Source: Streptomyces griseoloalbus
GTDB taxonomy: Bacteria; Actinomycetota; Actinomycetes; Streptomycetales; Streptomycetaceae
Length of the DNA: 64,000 nucleotides
NCBI GenBank assembly: GCA_014650015.1
Contig: BMUD01000028.1
Span: 31,471 to 95,470 of the forward strand
Direction: 5' to 3'
Positions within the stretch are counted from its first letter, which is position 1. The number at the start of each line of letters is the position of its first letter. Of the stretch, positions 41,590 to 49,399 are shown one piece after another. Made by a program: the position numbers and the translations under genes. Below the pieces are notes generated by a model, which was not told where the DNA came from, searched no databases, and was given only the letters and a program-made list of their open reading frames with translations.

Positions 41590-41618
41590 GGGGGCGCCCG
41601 CAGTTTTCGGGCGCCCCC
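41590..41618. terminator. Bidirectional terminator between DUF3159 and trkA genes
   Basis: A perfect 11-bp stem (GGGGGCGCCCG with CGGGCGCCCCC) and 7-base loop CAGTTTT lie between two convergent stop codons. Confidence 0.85.
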
Positions 41619-41629
41619 ACGTGCCATGA

Positions 41630-42307
41630 CTAACGGGCCGCGTCGTCCTTGCGTACCGAGAGCAGGTCCTCCAGTTGTTCCTCGCGGGCCTGGGCGGCCA
41701 CGAAGAGCAGCTCGTCACCGGCCTCCAGGGAGTCCTCCCGCGTCGGCGCCAGTACGCGCGTGCCGCGGATGATGGTCACCAGCGAGGTGTCCTGCGGCCA
41801 TTCGACGTCCCCGACCTGGGTGCCGGCCAGCGCCGACTCCTCCGGCAGGGTCAGCTCGACGAGGTTGGCGTCGCCGTGGCTGAAGCGCAGCAGCCGGACC
41901 AGGTCGCCGACGCTGACCGCCTCCTCCACGAGGGCCGACATCAACCGCGGTGTGGAGACGGCGACGTCCACGCCCCAGGCCTCGTTGAACAGCCACTCGT
42001 TCTTGGGGTTGTTCACCCGGGCGACGACACGCGGAACGCCGTACTCGGTCTTGGCGAGCAGCGAGACGACGAGGTTGACCTTGTCGTCTCCGGTCGCGGC
42101 GATGACGACGTTGCAGCGCTGGAGCGCCGCCTCGTCCAGGGACGTGATCTCGCAGGCGTCGGCGAGCAGCCACTCGGCCTGCGGTACGCGCTCGACCGAG
42201 ATCGCGGTCGGCGCCTTGTCGATGAGCAGGACCTCGTGGCCGTTCTCCAGCAGCTCGCCCGCGATCGAGCGGCCGACGGCTCCGGCTCCGGCAATGGCGA
42301 CCCTCAT
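41630..42307 (-). CDS. trkA: TrkA-family potassium uptake regulatory protein (second of pair)
   Basis: A 225-residue protein with an N-terminal RCK_N Rossmann domain (MRVAIAGAGAVGRSIAGELL) that binds NAD(H) or a nucleotide, and a C-terminal RCK_C domain from about residue 140. It gates a membrane K+ channel or transporter. Its ATG overlaps the TGA of the first trkA gene by one base, so the two are translationally coupled and probably form a heteromeric gating ring. No TrkH/KtrB pore is adjacent. In several Gram-positive bacteria the RCK_C domain of such proteins binds c-di-AMP; that is possible here but unproven. Confidence 0.9.
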   Translation of the reverse strand: MRVAIAGAGAVGRSIAGELLENGHEVLLIDKAPTAISVERVPQAEWLLADACEITSLDEAALQRCNVVIAATGDDKVNLVVSLLAKTEYGVPRVVARVNNPKNEWLFNEAWGVDVAVSTPRLMSALVEEAVSVGDLVRLLRFSHGDANLVELTLPEESALAGTQVGDVEWPQDTSLVTIIRGTRVLAPTREDSLEAGDELLFVAAQAREEQLEDLLSVRKDDAAR

Positions 42308-42978
42308 CAGTGACCGCCCTCCTCTTCCGGGCCCTTGGCGAACGCCGCCTCGACCCGGTTGATCTCGTCGGTGCGCATCATCACATGCACCAGGTCCCCC
42401 TCCTGCAGCACGGTCTGCGAGCTGGGCAGCATCGCCTCACCGAGCCGGGTCAGGAAGGCCACGCGCACGCCTGTCTCGTCCTGCAGCCTGCTGATCCTGT
42501 GCCCCACCCAGGCCGTGGAGGCGTGCACCTCGGCGAGCTGGACCCCGCCGGTGGGGTCGCGCCACAGCGGCTCGGCGCCCGAGGGGAGCAGCCGGCGCAG
42601 CATCTGGTCGGCCGTCCAGCGGACGGTCGCCACCGTGGGGATGCCGAGGCGCTGGTAGACCTCCGCGCGGCGGGGGTCGTAGATACGGGCGGCGACGTTC
42701 TCGATGCCGAACATCTCCCGGGCCACCCGCGCGGCGATGATGTTGGAGTTGTCGCCGCTGGAGACGGCCGCGAAGGCGCCCGCCTCCTCGATGCCCGCCT
42801 CGCGCAGGGTGTCCTGGTCGAAGCCCACCCCGGTGACCCGGCGGCCGCCGAACGAGGAGCCCAGTCGGCGGAAGGCGGTGGGGTCCTGGTCGATCACGGC
42901 GACCGTGTGCCCCTGCTCCTCCAGCGTCTGGGCCAGGGCGGAACCCACCCTTCCGCAGCCCATGATGACAATATGCAT
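42307..42978 (-). CDS. trkA: TrkA-family potassium uptake regulatory protein (first of pair)
   Basis: A 223-residue RCK protein. It starts MHIVIMGCGRVGSALAQTLE (glycine-rich nucleotide loop), with Asp in AVIDQDPTAF binding the adenosine ribose. The RCK_C domain begins near residue 140 (GVQLAEVHASTAWVGHRI). It is the first gene of a two-gene operon with a second trkA. About 240 bases separate it from the divergent PfkB kinase gene; that gap contains no recognised feature. Confidence 0.9.
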   Translation of the reverse strand: MHIVIMGCGRVGSALAQTLEEQGHTVAVIDQDPTAFRRLGSSFGGRRVTGVGFDQDTLREAGIEEAGAFAAVSSGDNSNIIAARVAREMFGIENVAARIYDPRRAEVYQRLGIPTVATVRWTADQMLRRLLPSGAEPLWRDPTGGVQLAEVHASTAWVGHRISRLQDETGVRVAFLTRLGEAMLPSSQTVLQEGDLVHVMMRTDEINRVEAAFAKGPEEEGGH

Positions 42979-43216
42979 CGCGTCACACCGCGCTTCCTGC
43001 AGGCCTTTCGACCTTCATGACTTCCGTGCTCATGTCTCTCTTTCGGCTCGCCAGGCAACACGTCGCGGCCCGAGTGCGGGCCGCAGGGCAACATCATGCC
43101 GGGGGATCGTGGTACTGACGCCCTCCGGGGCCCGGCCGCGCCATGGGCGTGCCGGACTCCAACGTATCCGCATCACCGGGGCACGTCCGAGGCCCGGGTG
43201 GGGGAGAGGAACAGCC

Positions 43217-44143
43217 ATGACTGCCGAGATCGACGTCCTCGTCCTGGGCGGCGCGGGCGTGGACACGATCGTGCACGTGCCCGAGCTGCCCGTGCCGCTC
43301 GCCGACAGCCACATGATCCAGCCGGGCATCGTCACCCGCGCGGGGCAGAGCGGCGACTTCGTCGCCCTGGGCACCAGCGCCCTCGGCCTGCGCACCCACC
43401 ACCTCGACCTGATCGGCGACGACCACGAGGGCGACCTCGTCCGCGCCCTGCACCGGGACCACGGCATCGCCCTCACCGCCGTACCCCAACCGTGCGGCAC
43501 CAAGCGCGCGGTCAACCTGGTCGGCCCCGACGGCCGGCGGCTGTCCCTCTACGACGCGACCCGCTGGGCCGAGACGGACCGGCTGCCCGAGGAGACGGTG
43601 CGGGACCTCGCCGCCGTCAGCCGCCACGCCCACGTCGTCATCACCCAGCCTTGCGCCGAGGCCCTGCCCGTGCTGCGGGAGGCGGGCCCCACCCTCTCGA
43701 CCGACCTGCACGACTGGGACGGCGCCAACCCCTACCACGAGCCCTTCGCCCTCGCCGCGGACCTCGTCTTCCTCTCCGCCGCCGCCCTGACCGACCCGGA
43801 GACCACCATGCGCCGGATCGCCGGGCGGGGCCGGGCCGCGGTCGTCGTCGCCACCGCGGGCGCCGAGGGCGCGTACCTGCTGGCCGACGACGAGCTGACC
43901 CACATCCCCCCGGCCGATCCCCCGGCCCCGGTCGTGGACTCCAACGGGGCCGGCGACGCCTTCGCGGCCGCGTTCCTCTGGGGCTGGCTCGGGGGCGAGA
44001 CGCCTGGTCACTGCGCCCGGCTCGGGGCCCTCGCGGGCGCGTACGCCTGCACGGTGCCGTCGACGCGGGTCGCCGCCATCCAACGGGAGGCCCTGCTCGC
44101 CGGGGTCACCGGGCGCGTACCCGGGACGGTCAGCGGCGTGTGA
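43217..44143 (+). CDS. PfkB/ribokinase-family carbohydrate kinase
   Basis: A 308-residue sugar kinase. The second PfkB signature DSNGAGDAFAAAF carries the catalytic Asp and anion hole. The N-terminus (VLVLGGAGVDTIVHVPELP) and the GQSGDFVALGTSALG region, a variant of the first signature, complete the fold. The exact sugar or nucleoside is unknown. ATG 43217 follows GGGGAGAGGA. The 3' end overlaps the 3' end of a small convergent membrane-protein gene by 14 bases. Confidence 0.88.
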   Translation: MTAEIDVLVLGGAGVDTIVHVPELPVPLADSHMIQPGIVTRAGQSGDFVALGTSALGLRTHHLDLIGDDHEGDLVRALHRDHGIALTAVPQPCGTKRAVNLVGPDGRRLSLYDATRWAETDRLPEETVRDLAAVSRHAHVVITQPCAEALPVLREAGPTLSTDLHDWDGANPYHEPFALAADLVFLSAAALTDPETTMRRIAGRGRAAVVVATAGAEGAYLLADDELTHIPPADPPAPVVDSNGAGDAFAAAFLWGWLGGETPGHCARLGALAGAYACTVPSTRVAAIQREALLAGVTGRVPGTVSGV

Positions 44144-44288
44144 TGCTGCGCACACTCGCCAGAGTGAGGAGGGAGAGGCCGACCAGGGCGGCCGCGGCGC
44201 CGATCAGTTCTGCGGTCGGGTACACGAAACCTCCAGGGAACGGCAACGGACGAGGAAGCGGCCGGGGCAGCGGACGACGCTCAGTCAT
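44130..44288 (-). CDS. Small single-pass membrane protein, hypothetical
   Basis: A 52-residue peptide starting at ATG 44286-44288. A Pro/Arg-rich head (RRPLPRPLPRPLPFPGG) is followed by one clear transmembrane helix (AELIGAAAALVGLSLLTLA) and a basic tail. No good ribosome-binding site is seen. Its 3' end overlaps the PfkB kinase gene by 14 bases. It could be a genuine short membrane gene read from a leaderless transcript, or a chance frame; the classic membrane-protein topology makes me lean to real. Confidence 0.45.
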   Translation of the reverse strand: MTERRPLPRPLPRPLPFPGGFVYPTAELIGAAAALVGLSLLTLASVRSITRR

Positions 44289-44394
44289 ATAGGCATGGAA
44301 GTGCCCCGACCTGCCGAATCCGCGATCCGGCCATCCGGTGAATTCACCCGGAGAGCAGAGGCCGTATGAATGCCGTATGGAAGTGGGGTGGTGG

Positions 44395-44425
44395 TTGGGT
44401 CGCCCCTCGTCCGAAGGCTTACGAT
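44395..44425 (+). promoter_or_regulatory. Candidate promoter of KimA-like gene (leaderless)
   Basis: TTGGGT (44395-44400), 19 bases, then TACGAT (44420-44425), with GTG start at 44434, only 8 bases later. The initiating base would fall on or next to the start codon. Confidence 0.4.
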
Positions 44426-44433
44426 CCTCTGCT

Positions 44434-46479
44434 GTGTCCAAAATGACCGACGTGCCCAAACGGATTCTGATCGGGCGCGCACTGCGCAGTGACCGGCTGG
44501 GTGAAACGCTCCTGCCGAAGCGCATCGCGCTGCCCGTGTTCGCCTCCGACCCGCTGTCCTCCGTGGCGTACGCCCCCGGCGAGGTGCTGCTGGTCCTGTC
44601 CATCGCGGGCCTGTCGGCGTACCACTTCAGCCCCTGGATCGCCGTCGCGGTCGTCGTGCTGATGTTCACCGTGGTCGCCTCCTACCGGCAGAACGTGCGG
44701 GCCTACCCCAGCGGCGGCGGCGACTACGAGGTGGCCAACACCAACCTCGGCCCCCGCGCCGGTCTGACCGTCGCGAGCGCCCTGCTCGTCGACTACGTCC
44801 TCACCGTCGCCGTGTCGATCTCCTCCGGCATCGAGAACCTGGGCTCGGCGGTCCCGTTCGTCGTCGAGAACAAGGTGGCCTGCGCGATCGGCGTGATCGT
44901 GCTGCTGACGCTGATGAACCTGCGCGGGGTCAGGGAGTCGGGCACGCTCTTCGCGATCCCCACGTACGTCTTCGTCGCGGGCGTCTTCACCATGATCGCC
45001 TGGGGGGCGTTCCGCGGGGCCGTGCTCGGCGAGGAGATGCGGGCGCCCACCGCGGACTTCGAGATCAAGCCCGAGCACCCGGGGCTGGCCGGCTTCGCCC
45101 TGGTCTTCCTGCTCCTGCGGGCCTTCTCGTCCGGCTGCGCCGCGCTCACCGGCGTCGAGGCGATCTCCAACGGCGTACCGGCCTTCCGCAAGCCCAAGTC
45201 GAAGAACGCGGCGACCACGCTCGCCCTGATGGGCCTGCTCGCCGTCACCATGTTCTGCGGCATCATCGCCCTGGCCGCCGCCACCGACGTCCGCATGGCC
45301 GAGAACCCGGCCAAGGACCTGGTCCACGACGGCGTGCCGCTCGGCGCGGACTACGTCCAGGACCCGGTGATCTCCCAAGTCGCCGAAGCCGTTTTCGGTC
45401 ACGGCAGCTTCCTGTTCATGATCCTCGCCGCCGCCACCGCACTGGTGCTGTTCCTCGCCGCCAACACCGCCTACAACGGCTTCCCGCTGCTCGGTTCGAT
45501 CCTCGCCCAGGACCGCTACCTCCCCCGCCAACTGCACACCCGCGGCGACCGCCTCGCCTTCTCCAACGGCATCGTGCTGCTCGCGGGCGCCGCCGGACTG
45601 CTGGTGTGGGTCTACGGCGCCGACTCCACGCGGCTGATCCAGCTCTACATCGTCGGCGTGTTCGTGTCCTTCACGCTCAGCCAGACCGGCATGGTGCGGC
45701 ACTGGAACCGGCTGCTGGCCACCGAGAAGGACCAGGCCAAGCGCCGCCACATGATCCGCTCGCGGGCCATCAACACCTTCGGTGCCTTCTTCACCGGCCT
45801 GGTGCTGGTCGTCGTGCTCGTCACCAAGTTCACCCACGGTGCCTGGGTCGCGCTGCTCGGCATGTGCATCTTCTACGCGACGATGACGGCCATCCGTAAG
45901 CACTACGACCGCGTCGCCGAGGAGATCGCGGCACCGGAGACCCCCGGCGACGACAGCATGCGGCCGTCCCGGGTCCACTCCGTCGTCCTGATCTCCAAGA
46001 TCCACCGTCCCGCGCTGCGCGCGCTCGGCTACGCCAAGCTCATGCGCTCCGACACCCTGGAGGCGCTCAGCGTCAACGTGGACCCGGCCGAGACCAAGGC
46101 GCTGCGCGCGGAGTGGGAACGGCGCGGCATCGACGTACCCCTGAAGGTGCTCGACTCGCCGTACCGGGAGGTCACGCGGCCGGTCATCGAGTACATCAAG
46201 AGCCTGCGCAACGAGTCGCCGCGCGACGTGGTGTCCGTGATCATCCCCGAGTACGTGGTCGGCCACTGGTACGAGCACCTGCTGCACAACCAGAGCGCCC
46301 TGCGCCTCAAGGGCCGGCTGCTGTTCACCCCGGGCGTGATGGTGACCTCGGTGCCCTACCAGCTCCAGTCGTCCGAGGTGGCCAAGAAGCGGGCCCGCAG
46401 GCGGCAGGACTGGGCCGCACCCGGTTCGGTGCGTCGCGGTCCGGCGGAGCGGACGAAGGAGTCCTCCACACACACGTAG
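44434..46479 (+). CDS. APC-superfamily potassium importer, KimA-like
   Basis: A 681-residue membrane protein with about 12 transmembrane helices in the first 480 residues (ALPVFASDPLSSVAYAPGEVL near the start is typical) and a cytoplasmic C-terminal domain of about 200 residues. This layout matches KimA, the high-affinity K+/H+ symporter known from Bacillus, rather than an amino-acid permease. KimA-type transporters are controlled by c-di-AMP in Firmicutes. It stands near two trkA genes and kdpDE, supporting a potassium role. GTG 44434 is chosen for its closeness to a promoter; ATG 44443 is an alternative. The TRAM methyltransferase gene follows after 68 bases. Confidence 0.82.
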   Translation: MSKMTDVPKRILIGRALRSDRLGETLLPKRIALPVFASDPLSSVAYAPGEVLLVLSIAGLSAYHFSPWIAVAVVVLMFTVVASYRQNVRAYPSGGGDYEVANTNLGPRAGLTVASALLVDYVLTVAVSISSGIENLGSAVPFVVENKVACAIGVIVLLTLMNLRGVRESGTLFAIPTYVFVAGVFTMIAWGAFRGAVLGEEMRAPTADFEIKPEHPGLAGFALVFLLLRAFSSGCAALTGVEAISNGVPAFRKPKSKNAATTLALMGLLAVTMFCGIIALAAATDVRMAENPAKDLVHDGVPLGADYVQDPVISQVAEAVFGHGSFLFMILAAATALVLFLAANTAYNGFPLLGSILAQDRYLPRQLHTRGDRLAFSNGIVLLAGAAGLLVWVYGADSTRLIQLYIVGVFVSFTLSQTGMVRHWNRLLATEKDQAKRRHMIRSRAINTFGAFFTGLVLVVVLVTKFTHGAWVALLGMCIFYATMTAIRKHYDRVAEEIAAPETPGDDSMRPSRVHSVVLISKIHRPALRALGYAKLMRSDTLEALSVNVDPAETKALRAEWERRGIDVPLKVLDSPYREVTRPVIEYIKSLRNESPRDVVSVIIPEYVVGHWYEHLLHNQSALRLKGRLLFTPGVMVTSVPYQLQSSEVAKKRARRRQDWAAPGSVRRGPAERTKESSTHT

Positions 46480-46547
46480 ACTGGTGGGCTGTTGTCATGG
46501 GCCACTGCGCCGCCCGCCCGCTCTCGATGTTGTGGAGTCACCCCGCC

Positions 46548-47876
46548 ATGCAGGCAGAACCGAGGAAATCGCTGGTGGGGGAGGAGTACGAGGTCGAGGT
46601 CGGCCCCGTCGCCCACGGCGGTCACTGCATCGCCCGTACGTCCGAGGGCCAGGTCCTCTTCGTACGGCACGCCCTGCCCGGTGAACGGGTCGTCGCCCGG
46701 GTGACCGAGGGCGAGGAGGGCGCACGCTTCCTGCGCGCGGACGCCGTGACGGTGCTGGACGCCTCCAAGGACCGGATCGACGCCCCCTGCCCCTTCGCCG
46801 GGCCCGGCCGCTGCGGCGGCTGCGACTGGCAGCACGCCAAGCCGGGCGCCCAGCGGCGCCTGAAGGGCGAGGTCGTGGCCGAGCAGTTGCGGCATCTCGC
46901 CGGGCTCACGCCCGAGGAGGCCGGCTGGGACGGCACGGTGATGCCGGCCGAGGGCGACAAGGTTCCCGCGGGCCAGGTCCCGGCCTGGCGCACGCGCGTG
47001 CAGTACGCCGTGACCGCCGACGGCCGCGCGGGACTGCGCCGGCACCGTTCGCACGAGGTCGAGCCGATCGACCACTGCATGATCGCCGCCGAGGGCGTCA
47101 GCGAGCTGGGCATCGAGAAGCGGGACTGGACGGGCATGGACTCCGTCGAGGCGATCGCCGCGACGGGCTCCCAGGACCGTCAGGTCATCCTGACCCCCAA
47201 GCCGGGCGCACGCCTGCCCCTGGTCGAACTCGACCGCCCGGTGTCGGTCATGCGCATCGACGAGCGCTCCGGCCAGGTCCACCGCGTCCACGGCCGCCCC
47301 TTCGTCCGCGAACGCGCGGACGGCCGCACCCACCGCGTCGGCAGCGGCGGCTTCTGGCAGGTCCACCCGAAGGCGGCGGACACCCTGGTCACCGCGGTCA
47401 TGCAGGGCCTGCTGCCGCGCAAGGGCGACATGGCCCTCGACCTGTACTGCGGCGTCGGCCTGTTCGCGGGCGCCCTGGCCGACCGGGTCGGCGAGGCGGG
47501 CGCGGTGCTCGGCATCGAGTCCGGCAAGCGGGCGGTCGAGGACGCCCGCCACAACCTGGCCGACTTCCCGCGCGTCCGCATCGAACAGGGCAAGGTCGAG
47601 TCGGTCCTGCCGCGCACGGGCATCGACGAGGTCGACCTCATCGTCCTCGACCCGCCGCGGGCGGGCGCCGGGCGGAAGACGGTGGAACACCTGTCGTCCC
47701 TGGGCGCCCGCAAAATAGCGTACGTGGCCTGCGACCCGGCCGCGCTGGCCCGGGACCTGGCGTACTTCCGGGACGGGGGGTACCGGGTGCGGACGCTGCG
47801 GGTGTTCGATCTGTTTCCGATGACGCATCACGTGGAGTGCGTGGCGATTCTGGAGCCTACTGCAAAGGGGCTCTGA
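46548..47876 (+). CDS. TRAM-domain class I RNA (uracil-C5) methyltransferase
   Basis: A 442-residue enzyme of the TrmA/RlmC/RlmD family. Residues about 8-70 are a TRAM RNA-binding domain (VGEEYEVEVGPVAHGGHCIAR). An Fe-S motif is given by CPFAGPGRCGGCDWQH plus a later Cys. The SAM-binding fold has LDLYCGVGLFAGALA, and catalysis needs the Cys in YVACDPAALARDL with LDPPRAG before it. It methylates uridine-54 of tRNA or a 23S rRNA uridine; which one is unclear. ATG 46548 (GGAG upstream) is preferred to an in-frame ATG at 46497. Confidence 0.9.
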   Translation: MQAEPRKSLVGEEYEVEVGPVAHGGHCIARTSEGQVLFVRHALPGERVVARVTEGEEGARFLRADAVTVLDASKDRIDAPCPFAGPGRCGGCDWQHAKPGAQRRLKGEVVAEQLRHLAGLTPEEAGWDGTVMPAEGDKVPAGQVPAWRTRVQYAVTADGRAGLRRHRSHEVEPIDHCMIAAEGVSELGIEKRDWTGMDSVEAIAATGSQDRQVILTPKPGARLPLVELDRPVSVMRIDERSGQVHRVHGRPFVRERADGRTHRVGSGGFWQVHPKAADTLVTAVMQGLLPRKGDMALDLYCGVGLFAGALADRVGEAGAVLGIESGKRAVEDARHNLADFPRVRIEQGKVESVLPRTGIDEVDLIVLDPPRAGAGRKTVEHLSSLGARKIAYVACDPAALARDLAYFRDGGYRVRTLRVFDLFPMTHHVECVAILEPTAKGL

Positions 47877-48056
47877 GCTGCGGCTTTCCGGCGCCGAGGA
47901 CCTCGGCGCCACGGGCGTGCGCATCGGTGCTGTACCAGCCGACCCACCGGACGACGGCACGTTCTCCTCGACGGCCGACGCGGCGGCGGCCTGGACCGGG
48001 TCCACGGTCGCGGTCGTGAACCTCCACGCCATCACGTGGCAGGCCGAAGTCAGCCG
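47875..48056 (+). pseudogene. Coding remnant without start codon
   Basis: Directly after the methyltransferase stop, a frame beginning near 47875 has nearly pure G/C third positions for about 60 codons. It encodes segments such as GAEDLGATGVRIGAVPADPP and WTGSTVAVVNLHAITWQAE. It has no start codon and fades where it meets the convergent cvnD gene. It looks like an internal or C-terminal piece of a lost gene at the boundary between core and accessory DNA. The family is not recognised. Confidence 0.45.
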
Positions 48057-48640
48057 GTCGCCGCGACCCCGGCTTTGGCGATGAGCATGTCCAGAAGCGA
48101 GAGCAGCGCACCGCGCGCGTCGTCACGGAGGCGGGCATCGAGCAAGTGGATGGGTGTGTTCGGGTCACGCAGATGCAGCGCCGCCCTGATCTCCTCGACG
48201 GTGTAGGGCTGTTCGCCGTGGAAACAGTTCGCGGCGACCAGGAACGGAACCCCTCGGTTCTCGAAGAAGTCGACGGCCGGGAAACTGCGGTCGAGGCGTC
48301 GTGTGTCGACAAGGACAATCGCCCCGAGTGCCCCGTTCAGCAGGTCGTCCCACATGAACCAGAAGCGCTCCTGGCCAGGTGTGCCGAACAGGTAGAGCAC
48401 GACCTGTGCGTCGGTGAGGGTGATGCGGCCGAAGTCCATCGCGACGGTGGTAACCGCCTTGGACTCGATGCCGTCGAGGTCGTCGACGCCGACGCCCGCG
48501 CTCGTCAGCCGCTCCTCGGTGCGCAACGGCTCGATCTCGGAGACCGTCTCGATCAGGGTCGTCTTGCCGACGCCGAATCCCCCAGCGATGAGGATTTTGA
48601 CGGGGGCCGCTTCACGGGCAGGGGCGTCATATCCAGGCAA
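48050..48640 (-). CDS. cvnD: Conservon GTP-binding protein CvnD
   Basis: A 196-residue small GTPase of the conservon (MglA-related) type. The P loop is GGFGVGKTTLIETVSE, the switch II region LFGTPGQERFW, with guanine recognition through VAANCFHGE in place of the usual NKxD. It is the last gene of a cvnABCD set and overlaps cvnC by 14 bases. Conservons are thought to act like G-protein-coupled sensing complexes at the membrane, with CvnD as the switch. Its 3' end meets the remnant from the other strand. Confidence 0.92.
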   Translation of the reverse strand: MPGYDAPAREAAPVKILIAGGFGVGKTTLIETVSEIEPLRTEERLTSAGVGVDDLDGIESKAVTTVAMDFGRITLTDAQVVLYLFGTPGQERFWFMWDDLLNGALGAIVLVDTRRLDRSFPAVDFFENRGVPFLVAANCFHGEQPYTVEEIRAALHLRDPNTPIHLLDARLRDDARGALLSLLDMLIAKAGVAATG

Positions 48641-48998
48641 GGTTGTCCCTAATTCTCATGAGCAGGTGGACATTGGTGGTCTCGGCCCCTTCCAGGGGTG
48701 GCCGGTGCTCGATCAGCCCCCGATCCGCGAGTTCGCCGAGAAGAAGCGTCATGGGAGTGAGGCGGATGTGCATGCGCGCCGCGATCTCGGCGACCGCCAG
48801 GCCGCCCGGACGCGAGCACATCGCGAGGATGGCCTGCCACTCGCTGGGCAGGCCGCCGTGGCCGTCCGCGACGGCCACGGCCGTGATCGTGGTGTCCATG
48901 GTGAGGGCGGTGTGTGCAGCCGCCGTACGTCCATCGGTCAGCGCGTACAGCCGCGTCCGGCGGTGGCCTCCCTCTCCCGGCCTGGGCTCGTCCGCCAT
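48627..48998 (-). CDS. cvnC: Conservon protein CvnC (DUF742)
   Basis: A 123-residue DUF742 protein. It starts MADEPRPGEGGHRRTRLYALTDGRT, has a winged-helix-like middle (AEIAARMHIRLTPMTLLLGELADRGLIEHRP) and ends in NVHLLMRIRDNLAWI. The domain resembles a DNA- or protein-binding winged helix and serves as the adaptor of the conservon complex. The ATG overlaps the TAA-type end of cvnB by one or more bases at 48998, so the genes are coupled. Confidence 0.9.
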   Translation of the reverse strand: MADEPRPGEGGHRRTRLYALTDGRTAAAHTALTMDTTITAVAVADGHGGLPSEWQAILAMCSRPGGLAVAEIAARMHIRLTPMTLLLGELADRGLIEHRPPLEGAETTNVHLLMRIRDNLAWI

Positions 48999-49399
48999 TA
49001 CGACTGCTGCGCCTGGCCGCGATCAGGCGTGCTCAGCCACTCACCGAGCGCCTGGGCGGTGCGCACGGCTTCACCGCCCAGCTCCCCCAGCCGCGCCTTG
49101 CGGGAGGTCACCACGATGAGCGTGCTGCCCTCCCCGCACCCGACGATGCAGAGATAGCAGTCGTCCATCTCGACCAGCTGGCGGATCACCCGGCCGCCGT
49201 CGACCTCCCTGGATATCGCCTTCATCGTGGAAGCGATGCCGGAGGACGCGGCGGCTATGCGCTCCGCCTGGTCCCGTTCCAGCTCGTACGAGCTGAGCTT
49301 GATCCCGTCGTTGGACAGGAGCACGGCTCCCTGGATGCCGGCGATTCTGCTCAGGTTGTTGTCCAGGACGCTGTAGATCATGTCGTTCGTTGTCGTCAT
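48998..49399 (-). CDS. cvnB: Conservon roadblock/LC7 protein CvnB
   Basis: A 133-residue roadblock/LC7-domain protein, with the family pattern LDNNLSRIAGIQGAVLLSNDGI at the N-terminus and a long helix MKAISREVDGGRVIRQLVE. Such proteins dimerise and regulate small GTPases, here CvnD. The ATG overlaps the cvnA stop (ATGA, 49396-49399). It has no membrane segment. Confidence 0.92.
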   Translation of the reverse strand: MTTTNDMIYSVLDNNLSRIAGIQGAVLLSNDGIKLSSYELERDQAERIAAASSGIASTMKAISREVDGGRVIRQLVEMDDCYLCIVGCGEGSTLIVVTSRKARLGELGGEAVRTAQALGEWLSTPDRGQAQQS

